A DNA stretch of 64,000 nt from assembly GCF_002964605.1 (NCBI RefSeq), contig NZ_PQDH01000014.1, forward strand, positions 1 through 64,000, read 5' to 3'. This stretch comes from Vallitalea okinawensis (GTDB taxonomy: Bacteria > Bacillota > Clostridia > Lachnospirales > PQDH01). Positions 34,717-44,524 of this stretch are shown in pieces (position 1 is the stretch's first letter; the number at the start of each line of letters is the position of its first letter). Position numbers and translations under genes: made by a program. The notes under the pieces were generated by a model, which saw only the letters and a program-made list of their open reading frames with translations, was not told where the DNA came from and searched no databases.

Positions 34717-36558
34717 ATGTTAAACATAAAATCTCAACTTCCGTTACTTAATCATATAAAAAGGGATTTTGAAAAGGAACCTATTCATATTTATACACAA
34801 ATTCTTACTACTCATTTTTTGTTATTGATCTTAGCCATGTTTGTTTTTATCTTTATATTAGGTACCCTAGCCGTGCAAACTTTGATTAGTCAGACCTCTA
34901 AATTTAATTACGATAATCTTTACTATATCAATAATGAAACAGAAGATTTTTTTATTAACTTAAAAGAAAATCTCCACTATGTTACTTCCAATCAAGAAAT
35001 TAGAAGCTCTCTGGTTTTCTCTAATCAATTTGAAAATGTAGAAGAATTTAAGATCAGTCCTCATACCAAAAATTATTTAAACTATATATCAGATATGGGA
35101 CATGATTACGATTTATCCTTTTGCAATTTGAATGGTATTTTAAGTATTGACTCCTATGAACCTATCGTTAATAGCATTGATATTAAATCTCAGAGTTGGT
35201 ATAAGGAGTTCATGACTCTTAATATTGATCAAAAAGTTATCTCTAACACCCAAAAGCCTTATTATGTTGAAAATACGGCTGATAATGCAATCATCTCCTA
35301 TATTTTGAGCATCAAAAACTATACTGAAGATCAGACCATTGGATTTCTGATTTTAGATATTGATTATGAAATGATTGAGGATTTATATACAAATAAGATA
35401 TCTCCTACTTATCCCATAATCATCTTAGATGAAAATGATGAACTTATATTTCATTCTGAAAGCCTGAATGAGAACATGATCAAAAAGATCATCCATCAAA
35501 ATCCATACTTTGTAAAAGAGGAAAAGATAACTGTTGGTAAAGAAAAATTCTTGGTCAGTAAATGGCATTCCAGCTATACTGATTGGAAGATCCTATCGAT
35601 TATTTCCTTAGATGAGCAGTTGGGACCTTTCACAGAATTGGCTTTTATTTTTCTTCCTATTATCTTAATTATCATTTTATTACATACCTTCATCTCTAAT
35701 AATACATCAAAAAAAATCATTCAACCGATAAATGACTTAATAACAACCATGAAAAGTACAAGAGATGGTTACTTCAATCAAAAACAATTGGCTAACACCA
35801 ACATCTATGAGATCGATGAATTATCCTATACTTTTAAAAGTATGATGGAAGAAATAAATCATCTCATTGATACGAATCAAAAAAATAACCTTTTAAAAAT
35901 TGAATCACAATTAATTGCTTTACAACAAAAAATCAATCCTCATTTTTTGTTTAATACACTTGAACTAATCAGCGGGCAAGCCATCATAGAAAATGCTAAC
36001 GATACTAGTGAAATGGCGCAAAAACTGGGTAATCTATTTAGATATAATCTTCGTGCACCTGATGTTTTAACTCTTGAACAAGAAATAAATTACTTCAAAG
36101 ACTACCTTTATTTACAACAAATACGATACAATCATACATTAAACATTTTCTTTCATATTGATGAAAACATTCTAAACTATAAAATACCCAAGCTAACTTT
36201 ACAGCCTCTGATTGAGAATTCAATTAACCATGGGTTTGGAGATTTACCAGCTGATGATAACTTTATTCAAATTATTGGTAGGATGCATGAGACTAAACTA
36301 TGTATTGAAATAATCGATAACGGTATGGGTATACCGCCTGTAAGACTGAATGAATTGAAGGATGCTCTAATCAATGATATGAACAATTTTCAATGCTTTA
36401 TTAACCGTAAGGAACATATTGGTATACGTAATGTCAATGCAAGACTTTGCTTATATTATAAAATCGACAGCTGTTTAGCTATTCAAAGTAGCATGAATGA
36501 AGGAACAAAAATTACTCTAACTATTCCAATAGCTGATAAGTCCTATGAAACTACCTAG
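34717..36558 (+). CDS. YesM-type sensor histidine kinase 2
   Basis: A 613-residue kinase: helix at about 28-55, Cache-like extracellular domain (about 60-300), second helix near 310-330, HAMP, then KINPHFLFNTLELI with phospho-acceptor His409 and a HATPase domain (LIENSINHGF, DNGMGIP). Same architecture as kinase 1 but clearly a separate lineage. Its regulator starts 15 bases downstream. The divergent importer 2 operon is the likely target. Confidence 0.93.
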   Translation: MLNIKSQLPLLNHIKRDFEKEPIHIYTQILTTHFLLLILAMFVFIFILGTLAVQTLISQTSKFNYDNLYYINNETEDFFINLKENLHYVTSNQEIRSSLVFSNQFENVEEFKISPHTKNYLNYISDMGHDYDLSFCNLNGILSIDSYEPIVNSIDIKSQSWYKEFMTLNIDQKVISNTQKPYYVENTADNAIISYILSIKNYTEDQTIGFLILDIDYEMIEDLYTNKISPTYPIIILDENDELIFHSESLNENMIKKIIHQNPYFVKEEKITVGKEKFLVSKWHSSYTDWKILSIISLDEQLGPFTELAFIFLPIILIIILLHTFISNNTSKKIIQPINDLITTMKSTRDGYFNQKQLANTNIYEIDELSYTFKSMMEEINHLIDTNQKNNLLKIESQLIALQQKINPHFLFNTLELISGQAIIENANDTSEMAQKLGNLFRYNLRAPDVLTLEQEINYFKDYLYLQQIRYNHTLNIFFHIDENILNYKIPKLTLQPLIENSINHGFGDLPADDNFIQIIGRMHETKLCIEIIDNGMGIPPVRLNELKDALINDMNNFQCFINRKEHIGIRNVNARLCLYYKIDSCLAIQSSMNEGTKITLTIPIADKSYETT

Positions 36559-36572
36559 GAGGTGTAACTGTA

Positions 36573-38117
36573 ATGTACAAAGTTCTCATTGTAGATGATA
36601 ATGTCATCATTAGAAAAAGTATACGAACTCGTGTTAAATGGGATCAGATAGATATGGAGGTTGTGGGAGAAGCTTGTGACGGCAAAGAAGCTTATGATAT
36701 GATTTGTTCCATAGAGTGTGATATTGTTATCACGGATATTAAGATGCCCAAAATCGATGGGTTAGCTCTAATTGAGAAGACAAGAAAGCAATTTCCTTGC
36801 TTACAGTACATTATCATAAGTAGTTTCGATGATTTTAAATATACTAAAAAAGCCATCTTATATAAAGTTGTCACTTATATTTTAAAACCCATAAATAATC
36901 AAGAGCTTTTAACTGCTCTTCAGACATCAAAAAACAATATCATTCATTTACAAGAGCAAGAACAGCAAAAGATGCATTTAGAAAATTCGAAGGAATTAAA
37001 TGATTTTGCAAAATTTAACGCACATATGATTTCCTTCCTTAATAATAATGACACCCTTAAGAATAACAGTAATTTTCTTGATACATTTAATTATCGATAT
37101 ACTGATAAAGAACTGATTATGCTAGCATTTAATACACTTCAACCTGAACTAAATATGAATGTACTATACACGATTTATAAATATTTACTTCGGCATCATC
37201 CACTCAACATGATACCTGTGCTGTTGAATGAAAACATTTTCATTGTAATTATTACCACAGAAAATAGGGATAAAACCCTGATTAATCAACTAGCACTTCA
37301 AGGAACAAATATTATGAAAGAGTTAAACTATACAAAGATCTACTATAGCTGTTCCTTTGGAGAAAATAAGGTGGCCAATTTAAAACCTTGTTTTAAAGAG
37401 TGTATGAGGGCTCTTTACTACCGTTTCCTCGACCTAAAACCTGTAAACAATATCTATTATTACACACCGTTGGAATCTAAAGGTTTATCTGATGATGAAT
37501 TGAATAATTATAAATTAGCACTTGAACTTGGCGTAGAAGAGCAAGCTCTTGAGTCTTTAAATAGCATTTTTCAGCACTTACATACCCATCATGTCAATTC
37601 ATCTATTTTTAAATTGACCATGACTTCTATCGTCAATATCATTCATAACACACTACTTTCAAATAACCTCAATAGAAGCATACTACCTGAAGAAGTTTTT
37701 GGGAGGTATTTCTTCTTGAAATTTGGTTGTTTAGATGACCTCAATCACTACTTCACAACATTAACTAAAGATTTATGCAGTAATATTCAATCCAGTAGCC
37801 ATGAGAATTATGATAAAATCATTGATTATATCAAGGCTAATTACAATAAATCCATATCCCTTAATTCCATTGCAGATACTTTTTTTATGAATACCAATTA
37901 TTTAGGACAATTTATTAAAAAACATACCGGTCAAACTTTTAATCAATACATTAATAACATGAGAATTGAGCAAGCTAAAAGAGTTCTATCCAAACAGCCC
38001 GATATCAAGTTAAATGAGTTAGCTCATACCATAGGCTATGCCGACTCTCAGTACTTTTCAAAAGTTTTTAGAAGGATTACAGGCTTTACCCCTACCCAAT
38101 ATAAAAAAAATAATTAG
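36573..38117 (+). CDS. YesN-type AraC-family response regulator 2
   Basis: A 514-residue regulator with AGGAGGTG upstream. Receiver: D8-D9 and phospho-acceptor D55 (ITDIKMPKIDG). Long middle region, then the AraC-type double helix-turn-helix at about 410-510 with ISLNSIADTFFMNTNYLGQFIKK and IGYADSQYFSKVFRRITG. Probable activator of the importer 2 operon in response to sugar sensed by the preceding kinase. Confidence 0.93.
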   Translation: MYKVLIVDDNVIIRKSIRTRVKWDQIDMEVVGEACDGKEAYDMICSIECDIVITDIKMPKIDGLALIEKTRKQFPCLQYIIISSFDDFKYTKKAILYKVVTYILKPINNQELLTALQTSKNNIIHLQEQEQQKMHLENSKELNDFAKFNAHMISFLNNNDTLKNNSNFLDTFNYRYTDKELIMLAFNTLQPELNMNVLYTIYKYLLRHHPLNMIPVLLNENIFIVIITTENRDKTLINQLALQGTNIMKELNYTKIYYSCSFGENKVANLKPCFKECMRALYYRFLDLKPVNNIYYYTPLESKGLSDDELNNYKLALELGVEEQALESLNSIFQHLHTHHVNSSIFKLTMTSIVNIIHNTLLSNNLNRSILPEEVFGRYFFLKFGCLDDLNHYFTTLTKDLCSNIQSSSHENYDKIIDYIKANYNKSISLNSIADTFFMNTNYLGQFIKKHTGQTFNQYINNMRIEQAKRVLSKQPDIKLNELAHTIGYADSQYFSKVFRRITGFTPTQYKKNN

Positions 38118-38130
38118 CGATGTAGAAAAA

Positions 38131-38148
38131 GACCCCAAAATTGGGGTC
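38131..38148. terminator. Bidirectional terminator between convergent genes
   Basis: GACCCC / GGGGTC stem with AAAATT loop, flanked by AAAAA on the left and a T-rich tract (AAAATTTTTG) on the right, so it can act both ways. Confidence 0.8.
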
Positions 38149-38167
38149 TCAAAATTTTTGTATACAC

Positions 38168-39451
38168 TTAGAAATTTACTAATGTATCCACTTTAACTGG
38201 CATACCAGTAGCAATGGCTTTATTAGCTGCTATTCCTGTAAGAATAGACATGGCACCATCTACATGAGTTGCTGCACGCTCTAATGGGTCATTTGAAGGT
38301 TCATCACTGAAGATATCTTTAAGTAAGATAGGATCACCACCGCCATGGCCACCTTCAGCTTCTTCAACATCTACTTTGTAAGGTTCACCAAACATTGGGT
38401 AAACAATGATTTCTTTACCTTTGACCGCACCTTCTTGAGCTGAATCCCCTTCACCATTAACATATACCTTTTCGTAAACGCACATTTCAATACGACCTTT
38501 ATCACCATTGAACATAACTCTGAAACCTTCCCAAGGCATATAAGCATTGAGTGAGTATGTTAAGATAGCCTTATTCTTATAACGTACGATAACACCCATT
38601 GTATCTTCGATGTTAATACCGTCGCCAAAGACACTTTGGTCTCTTAAATAACCATCTTCTTTTTCAGCTTCTAGGTAAAGCTTCTTATGACTTTCACTCT
38701 TTTCTAAATGAAGTGCAAATGGATCGTTCTTAGCTGCTTCAGATCCTTGTGCACGGTAATAGAAACCTTGCACTCCTCTATTTTCTGCATTTTCTCTTCC
38801 ATAGAACATAAGATCACCAAAGGCAAATACTGTATCTGGTTGAGATCCAATCCAGAAATTAACCAAGTCAAAATGGTGAGTTGATTTATGTACTAATAAT
38901 CCACCACTGTTACGTTTATCTCTATGCCATCTACGGAAATAATCGGCACCATGGCTTGTATTTAACAGCCATTCAAAATGCACAGAGTTTACTTTACCAA
39001 TTGCACCATTCATGATCAATTCACGAATTTTTGAGTTATAAGGTGCATAACGGTAGTTAAATGAAACCCTTACATTTTTTCCAGTACGTTTTTGAGTATC
39101 GATGATTTCTTGGCATTTTTCTTCATCTACTGTCATAGGCTTTTCAGTGATAACATCACAGCCTAATTCCATTGCGCGAATAATATATTTATGATGGGTA
39201 CGGTCAACACTTGTTACTACAACTATATCTGGTTTTACTTCTTCTATCATTTTATCAAATTCATACTGTCGATATGTTGGTACTGCTTCACCACCAAGTT
39301 CTTTCATGGCTTCATTTGCAACATTCATACGTGTTTGATTAACATCACAAAAAGCTACTACTTTGCTTGTATCACTATAATCTTTAACTAAAGAATTGTA
39401 AAAAAATCGAGAACGACCACCTAAACCAACAAAAGCATAAGTCTTCATCAT
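38168..39451 (-). CDS. Gfo/Idh/MocA-family oxidoreductase
   Basis: A 427-residue NAD(P)-dependent sugar oxidoreductase. The Rossmann start FVGLGGRSRFF deviates slightly from GxGxxG. CDVNQTRM (strand 2 acidic residue), VTSVDRTHHKYIIRAME and the family EKPMT motif are present, then the C-terminal alpha/beta domain. It faces the importer 2 regulator convergently, so it may act on the imported sugar. Start ATGATG follows GGAGG. Substrate unknown. Confidence 0.9.
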   Translation of the reverse strand: MMKTYAFVGLGGRSRFFYNSLVKDYSDTSKVVAFCDVNQTRMNVANEAMKELGGEAVPTYRQYEFDKMIEEVKPDIVVVTSVDRTHHKYIIRAMELGCDVITEKPMTVDEEKCQEIIDTQKRTGKNVRVSFNYRYAPYNSKIRELIMNGAIGKVNSVHFEWLLNTSHGADYFRRWHRDKRNSGGLLVHKSTHHFDLVNFWIGSQPDTVFAFGDLMFYGRENAENRGVQGFYYRAQGSEAAKNDPFALHLEKSESHKKLYLEAEKEDGYLRDQSVFGDGINIEDTMGVIVRYKNKAILTYSLNAYMPWEGFRVMFNGDKGRIEMCVYEKVYVNGEGDSAQEGAVKGKEIIVYPMFGEPYKVDVEEAEGGHGGGDPILLKDIFSDEPSNDPLERAATHVDGAMSILTGIAANKAIATGMPVKVDTLVNF

Positions 39452-39597
39452 TTTGCCTCCCTATTTATAATATCAAGATATGTACATTATAGAATAGGCA
39501 CAAGGGTATTTCCGTGCACATTCTAAGGAATATGGCTATAAAACGCGCAGATTATGCTTTTATTATGATGAGTTGTGGACTACAAACAAAAGAAAAA

Positions 39598-39614
39598 GAC
39601 CCTACTTGAGGATC
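39598..39614 (-). terminator. Terminator of deoD
   Basis: Short stem GACCCT / AGGATC (one G-T pair), followed on the minus strand by TTTTTCTTTTGTTTG. Confidence 0.65.
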
Positions 39615-39632
39615 TCTTCATTATTACTCTAT

Positions 39633-40340
39633 TTATTCAGCTAACTCTAAAGCGATTTCCATCATCTTAGTAAAAGCTGTTTGTCTTTCTGATGAGCTTG
39701 TTTCTTCATGTGTTACTAAGTGATCAGATACTGTTAGTACACATGCAGCATTTTTACCTAATACATTTGCATTGTTAAATAACGCGAAAGATTCCATTTC
39801 AACTGCAATACAATCTTTTTCATCACGAAGTCGTTCAAATCTCTTAAAGTCTTCACTATAAAATACATCACTTGAATGGATGCGACCTTTTTTATATGGA
39901 ATATTTAAATCATTCGCTATACCCTCTAAACGGCTAGTTAATTCTTGAGAAGGCTCTAACACATCTCTCTCTTCATTACATTGCACTTTGGCAAAAGATG
40001 ACTCACTGTAAGCATCTTCAACAATGATAACATCGTATAAGTCTAAGTCTTCGGAATACGCACCGCATGAACCGATACGAACAATGTTCTCTACATCATA
40101 GAATTTGAATAACTCATAAGAATAGATACCAACAGATGGTTGACCCATACCATGGCCCATTACAGAAATTTCACGGCCTTTATAAGTACCCGTAAAACCA
40201 AGCATACCTCTTACTTGATTGAATTGTTTTACATTCTCTAAGAATGTTTCAGCAATAAATTTTGCACGTAATGGATCTCCTGGCATTAATACTGTTTTTG
40301 CGATTTCACCTTTTTTAGCTTCAATATGTGGCGTTGCCAT
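39633..40340 (-). CDS. deoD: Purine-nucleoside phosphorylase, DeoD type
   Basis: Start placed at ATG 40340 with GAAGGAGG upstream, giving 235 residues beginning ATPHIEAKKGEIAKTVLMPGDPLRAK, the normal DeoD N-terminus; the longer frame to 40397 lacks a site. The phosphate-binding GDPLRAK, RIGSCGAY and EMESFALF motifs are intact. It splits purine nucleosides with phosphate for salvage, probably as a hexamer. Single-gene unit. Confidence 0.95.
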   Translation of the reverse strand: MATPHIEAKKGEIAKTVLMPGDPLRAKFIAETFLENVKQFNQVRGMLGFTGTYKGREISVMGHGMGQPSVGIYSYELFKFYDVENIVRIGSCGAYSEDLDLYDVIIVEDAYSESSFAKVQCNEERDVLEPSQELTSRLEGIANDLNIPYKKGRIHSSDVFYSEDFKRFERLRDEKDCIAVEMESFALFNNANVLGKNAACVLTVSDHLVTHEETSSSERQTAFTKMMEIALELAE

Positions 40341-40514
40341 AATATATTCCTCCTTCAAAATATTTATCTCTGCATAAACTGGCTGAGTATTATGCAAGTA
40401 CTCTTCAATGATTAAGTAACATGTTAATCATTATATAGTTTACCTGTCGACTTGTTATATTATAACATAAATAATTTATCATATTCATTAAATAAGGTCA
40501 ATTTATGTTTAAAA

Positions 40515-40541
40515 AGTTCTTAGATCAATGACCTAAGAACT
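40515..40541 (-). terminator. Terminator of yunB
   Basis: Perfect stem AGTTCTTAG / CTAAGAACT with a 9-base loop; minus strand continues TTTTTAAAC. Confidence 0.75.
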
Positions 40542-40555
40542 CTTTTGGGTAATCA

Positions 40556-41269
40556 TTAAGGAACTGTAAATCCATTTGGAGCTACATCTAATACATTAGA
40601 CTCTGGTACATTAACATAATTGGGTGGTACTTCGCCTTGGAATATTTCATCCACAAGAACAAATTTTTGATTGATAAATATATTCTCTGTCGCCATTGGA
40701 ACGACGATCTGTATTTCTGTATTAATATCTAGCCATACTCTATGATTAAGTTGATTGATACCTGCAGCACGAAATTCTCTATCATAATCAATTGTAGCTG
40801 TACCTATTGGCATAATCATCACTTCTATAATAGGTCCATAGTTAGCTAAAAGATCCGAGCCTGTTAAATTACCTAATGGTACCTTTAAATGATAGACCTG
40901 AACCTCTACCAAATTTTCATCTATTTTCTCAATAACATCTGCCGTTAACGCATTGATCAGTATGGTATTCATCTGTGCCGATGTAATATTATTTTGATCA
41001 TCACCTATGTATGTAACTAAATCTCTGGACTCAATTCCGTATTCTTCTATAGTTTCACTTATTGCATCATTTATAGCAGCCGTAGCAATACTCTTAGCCT
41101 TAAATTCTGCCATTGATAAAACAGAAGGCATAATACTCGCTTCGAATTGATAATAGAAATAGTAAAGAATCAGAACAACAGCGAACAGAATAAGGATAGA
41201 CATGACATTGAATTTTCTTTTACTTTTAGGTTTTCTTCCCTTAATGTTGCGTCTATTATATCTTAGCAA
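40556..41269 (-). CDS. yunB: Sporulation protein YunB
   Basis: A 237-residue protein with a basic N-terminus, one membrane segment (about 24-42) and a long extracytoplasmic domain. The segments FKAKSIATAAINDAISETI and VKVPLGNLTGSDLLA-like LKVPLGNLTGSDLLANYGP are characteristic of YunB, a sigma-E-controlled mother-cell protein involved in spore formation in Bacillus. A CATACGCA box upstream faintly resembles a sigma-E -10, but I would not call it. Its neighbours are peptidoglycan synthases. Confidence 0.9.
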   Translation of the reverse strand: MLRYNRRNIKGRKPKSKRKFNVMSILILFAVVLILYYFYYQFEASIMPSVLSMAEFKAKSIATAAINDAISETIEEYGIESRDLVTYIGDDQNNITSAQMNTILINALTADVIEKIDENLVEVQVYHLKVPLGNLTGSDLLANYGPIIEVMIMPIGTATIDYDREFRAAGINQLNHRVWLDINTEIQIVVPMATENIFINQKFVLVDEIFQGEVPPNYVNVPESNVLDVAPNGFTVP

Positions 41270-41574
41270 AACTGATACCCCCTTATATATACTTTATGCG
41301 TATGAAAGATGAAAATGTTACTGTTGCCCAAAGTAATTTGCTGGATTTTTACATTGAGATTACAGAACTATTAAATACTATTAAAAATACTCCAGTATAA
41401 AAAAGCGATAGTAATATTTGGTTAAGGTTGACTACCCCTTATTTTTAAGTCCTTTGAGGAAGTAAAAAATATATTAAATAAGTAGACATCCATCACACTG
41501 AATACTTTCTAATGATCTAAACGTCTTGACTTCATATATGTGATATAATAGAATTTATATGAAGGAGGCAGGAT
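41270..41574. other. Divergent intergenic region, yunB / PBP 1
   Basis: 305 bases without a gene. It holds the yunB upstream region on the left and the sigma-A promoter of the first PBP gene on the right (41526-41554). No other hairpin, repeat or RNA was recognised. Confidence 0.6.
41526..41554 (+). promoter_or_regulatory. Sigma-A promoter of PBP gene 1
   Basis: TTGACT (41526-41531), 17-base spacer, TAGAAT (41549-41554), 20 bases before the start codon. The ACGYCTTGA context around the -35 is repeated upstream of the second PBP gene (about 44472-44480). Confidence 0.65.
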
Positions 41575-44259
41575 ATGAATTTTTCCAAGGATTCCAATAA
41601 AAAGAAAGAAAAAGAATATAAATCAAATAAAAAGAGAACTAAGAATAAAATAGGATTAGTTTTCTTAAGAATTATCTTTATTGCGCTATTAATTCTATTG
41701 TTTGCTGGTGTAGGTGCAGGGGTAGGAATTTTCTCTGGCATTATAAAGTCAACACCACCTATCGACGTTAATCAAATCACACCTGAAGGCTATGCAACTA
41801 TTATTTATGATGATAATACAACGGAAATCGCTCGCCTAAGCGGTGCTGAAGCTAATCGTGAGTGGGTCGATATTGAAGATATTCCTGATAATCTTGAGCA
41901 CGCTTTTGTGGCTATGGAAGATGAACGCTTCTATGAACATAATGGTATTGATATTCAAGCTATCATGCGTGCTGTTGTTGTCAATTTACAAAGTAAATCC
42001 TTTAGCGAGGGTGGAAGTACCATGACACAGCAGCTGATTAAGAATAATATTCTTACATCTGAAAAGACTCTGGTACGTAAAATACAAGAGCAGTATTTAT
42101 CACTCATGCTTGAAAAAGAACTTGAACAGAAATATGGTAAAGAAGAAGCTAAGGACATTATCCTTGAAAATTATCTAAACACATTAAATTTAGGTCATGG
42201 AGCTTTTGGGGTACAGGCTGCTGCTAAAACTTACTTTGGTAAAGACGTTAGCGAGCTAACTGCAGCCGAGTGCGCTGTACTTGCAGCCATTGCACCTAAT
42301 CCAACTAAGTATGACCCAGCTAGAAACCCAGAGAACAATCAAGATAGACAAGAAATTATTGTAGAAAAAATGTTTGAACAAGGGTACATAACGAATTCAG
42401 ATTATCAAATTGCAAAAGCTGAAGAAGTCTATAAGAGCATTCAAATTATTACAGATGAAAGTGAAGGTAAAAATTCCTTTAATTCCTACTATATAGATGC
42501 TGTTATCGAACAAGTGATTGGTGATTTAGTTGATTTAGGGTATTCTGAATCTACAGCAACAGATATGATTTATCGCCACGGTTTAGAAATTTATACGACC
42601 CAAGATCAAGACATTCAAAATACCATGGAAACAGCTATGCTCAATGAAGAACTTTTTCCTGAAGAGGATTTTTGGGTACAACTGGACTATCGTTTATCTA
42701 TTCAACATGAAAATGGTGACGTAGAACATACCTTTATTCCTGTTTATAAAGATCCAGATGATAATAAAGGAGTAACTCTGTTCAAGACAGAAGAAGAAGC
42801 CTATGCTTATATCGAAACATTTAAATCAGAAAAGATGACTGAGACAGGTAAAATCATTGGAGAAAGTATAACCCTTACACCTCAGCCACAAGCTTCTATG
42901 GTAATTATGGATTACCGGACTGGTGAAATAAAAGCACTTGTTGGTGGTAGAGGTGAGAAAATCGGTAATCGAACTTGGAACAGAGCTATAGATTCTACAC
43001 GTTCACCAGGTTCTACTTTCAAGCCATTAGCGGCTTATGCTCCTGCTTTGGATACTGCTGGCTATACACCAGCTACCATTATCGATGATGTTCCATTTAC
43101 AGTAGAGGAAGCTTATCCAAAACCTTATACACCTAATAACTGGTATGCTACATCCAGAAGAGATGATTGGTATTGGGGCTTATCAACAGTGCGTTTAGGT
43201 ATTACACAATCCATGAATATTCTAGCTGTCAAGACGGTTTATGATATTGGTTTACCAACAGCCTTTGACTATTTACAAAATTTTGGTTTTACTACTCTAG
43301 TAGAAGCTGATAAGGGTTATTCCTTACCTCTTGGAGGTTTAACCAATGGTGTAACCAACTTTGAGATAACTGCTGCCTACGGTGCCATTGCCAATGGTGG
43401 TGTTTATACAGAACCTATTTTGTATACTAAAGTCGTTGATCAAAGTGGCAATATTATATTAGAAAACCAACCTGAAACTCATACTGTTATGAAAGATACT
43501 ACTGCTTTCTTATTAACAAATATGATGGAGGACGTTATTAAAGTAGGAACAGGTGGTAGAGCAGCTTTTGAACAAATATCTATGCCTATTTCCGGTAAAA
43601 CTGGTACAGCACAAGAATCAAAAGACTTATGGTTTGTTGGCTATACACCTTATTATGTAGCAGGTATATGGACAGGTTACGATCGTGAGATGCCTATCCT
43701 AAATAACAACTATTACCATCTCGACTTATGGCAAGCTGTTATGGAAAAGGTTCATATGGATAAAGAGCTGGAAACTCAGCAATTTAGCCGACCTTCAGGT
43801 ATTACAACTGCTTATATCTGTACAGAATCCGGCCAACTAGCTACGGGCCTTTGTGAAAAAGATCCACGTGGAAGTACTGCACGTTGGGAATACTTTGTTG
43901 CAGGAACAGAACCCACTGAATATTGTACCGTTCACGTAGAAGCGCAAATTTGTGAAGACTCTGGCTTATTTGTAAGAGAAGGTTATTGTCCAGATGATAC
44001 AATTGAAAATAAGATTTTTATTCAACGACCAGAAGATATGCGCTTGAACTATGAGGAATTAGATGAAGAAACATTAGCACACATTGTAGATGTTCAATAT
44101 GAAATACCACCAAGTATGGAAGGTGAGTATTGTAATGTTCATGGTCCAGGCATGGAAACTGAAGAAGTTCTTGACTTTGACTTACTTGACCTCTTCCGTA
44201 GAGCAGAAAAGGATAAGCAGGACAAAGATAATGATAAAGATAACGAAGACGATGATTAA
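41575..44259 (+). CDS. Class A penicillin-binding protein (PBP1A type), copy 1
   Basis: An 894-residue bifunctional peptidoglycan synthase. A Lys-rich cytoplasmic start and one membrane helix (about 28-55) precede the GT51 glycosyltransferase domain, with catalytic Glu115 in MEDERFYEHNGID and GGSTMTQQLIKN. The transpeptidase domain has SxxK (Ser480, GSTFK), SMN (SMNILAVK) and KTGTA. A Cys-containing C-terminal extension (CTESGQLATGLC, CEDSGLFVREGYC) and an Asp/Lys-rich tail end the protein. A paralogue follows in tandem. Own sigma-A promoter and terminator. Confidence 0.95.
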   Translation: MNFSKDSNKKKEKEYKSNKKRTKNKIGLVFLRIIFIALLILLFAGVGAGVGIFSGIIKSTPPIDVNQITPEGYATIIYDDNTTEIARLSGAEANREWVDIEDIPDNLEHAFVAMEDERFYEHNGIDIQAIMRAVVVNLQSKSFSEGGSTMTQQLIKNNILTSEKTLVRKIQEQYLSLMLEKELEQKYGKEEAKDIILENYLNTLNLGHGAFGVQAAAKTYFGKDVSELTAAECAVLAAIAPNPTKYDPARNPENNQDRQEIIVEKMFEQGYITNSDYQIAKAEEVYKSIQIITDESEGKNSFNSYYIDAVIEQVIGDLVDLGYSESTATDMIYRHGLEIYTTQDQDIQNTMETAMLNEELFPEEDFWVQLDYRLSIQHENGDVEHTFIPVYKDPDDNKGVTLFKTEEEAYAYIETFKSEKMTETGKIIGESITLTPQPQASMVIMDYRTGEIKALVGGRGEKIGNRTWNRAIDSTRSPGSTFKPLAAYAPALDTAGYTPATIIDDVPFTVEEAYPKPYTPNNWYATSRRDDWYWGLSTVRLGITQSMNILAVKTVYDIGLPTAFDYLQNFGFTTLVEADKGYSLPLGGLTNGVTNFEITAAYGAIANGGVYTEPILYTKVVDQSGNIILENQPETHTVMKDTTAFLLTNMMEDVIKVGTGGRAAFEQISMPISGKTGTAQESKDLWFVGYTPYYVAGIWTGYDREMPILNNNYYHLDLWQAVMEKVHMDKELETQQFSRPSGITTAYICTESGQLATGLCEKDPRGSTARWEYFVAGTEPTEYCTVHVEAQICEDSGLFVREGYCPDDTIENKIFIQRPEDMRLNYEELDEETLAHIVDVQYEIPPSMEGEYCNVHGPGMETEEVLDFDLLDLFRRAEKDKQDKDNDKDNEDDD

Positions 44260-44276
44260 TATATAATTAACTCGAT

Positions 44277-44300
44277 TTATTGTGAATAATTTGGGTTTAA
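44277..44300. repeat. Single end of the inverted-repeat element, copy C
   Basis: TTATTGTGAATAATTTGGGT and the next four bases are identical over 24 bases to the reverse complement of the left end of copy B (48770-48793). The opposite end is not seen nearby. It lies between the PBP 1 stop codon and its terminator. Confidence 0.65.
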
Positions 44301-44318
44301 ATAAGACTGAATATCTAA

Positions 44319-44342
44319 TGGGGTGATGATATAATCACCCCA
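44319..44342 (+). terminator. Terminator of PBP gene 1
   Basis: TGGGGTGAT / ATCACCCCA stem around a short loop, then TTCACTTTTTATTT. Confidence 0.75.
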
Positions 44343-44524
44343 TTCACTTTTTATTTCATCCTCATCAAAGAGAAAGTTCATAAAATTTCTTTAAGTTTTG
44401 TTTTTTTAAGAAAATTGAGGAATGATTTATTAACAAATTACCCAAACTTTAAATATATATTCCTATGTCTATACGCCTTGATTTTACATATAGTGTCGTT
44501 TAGTCAATACAAAGGAGGTATGAT

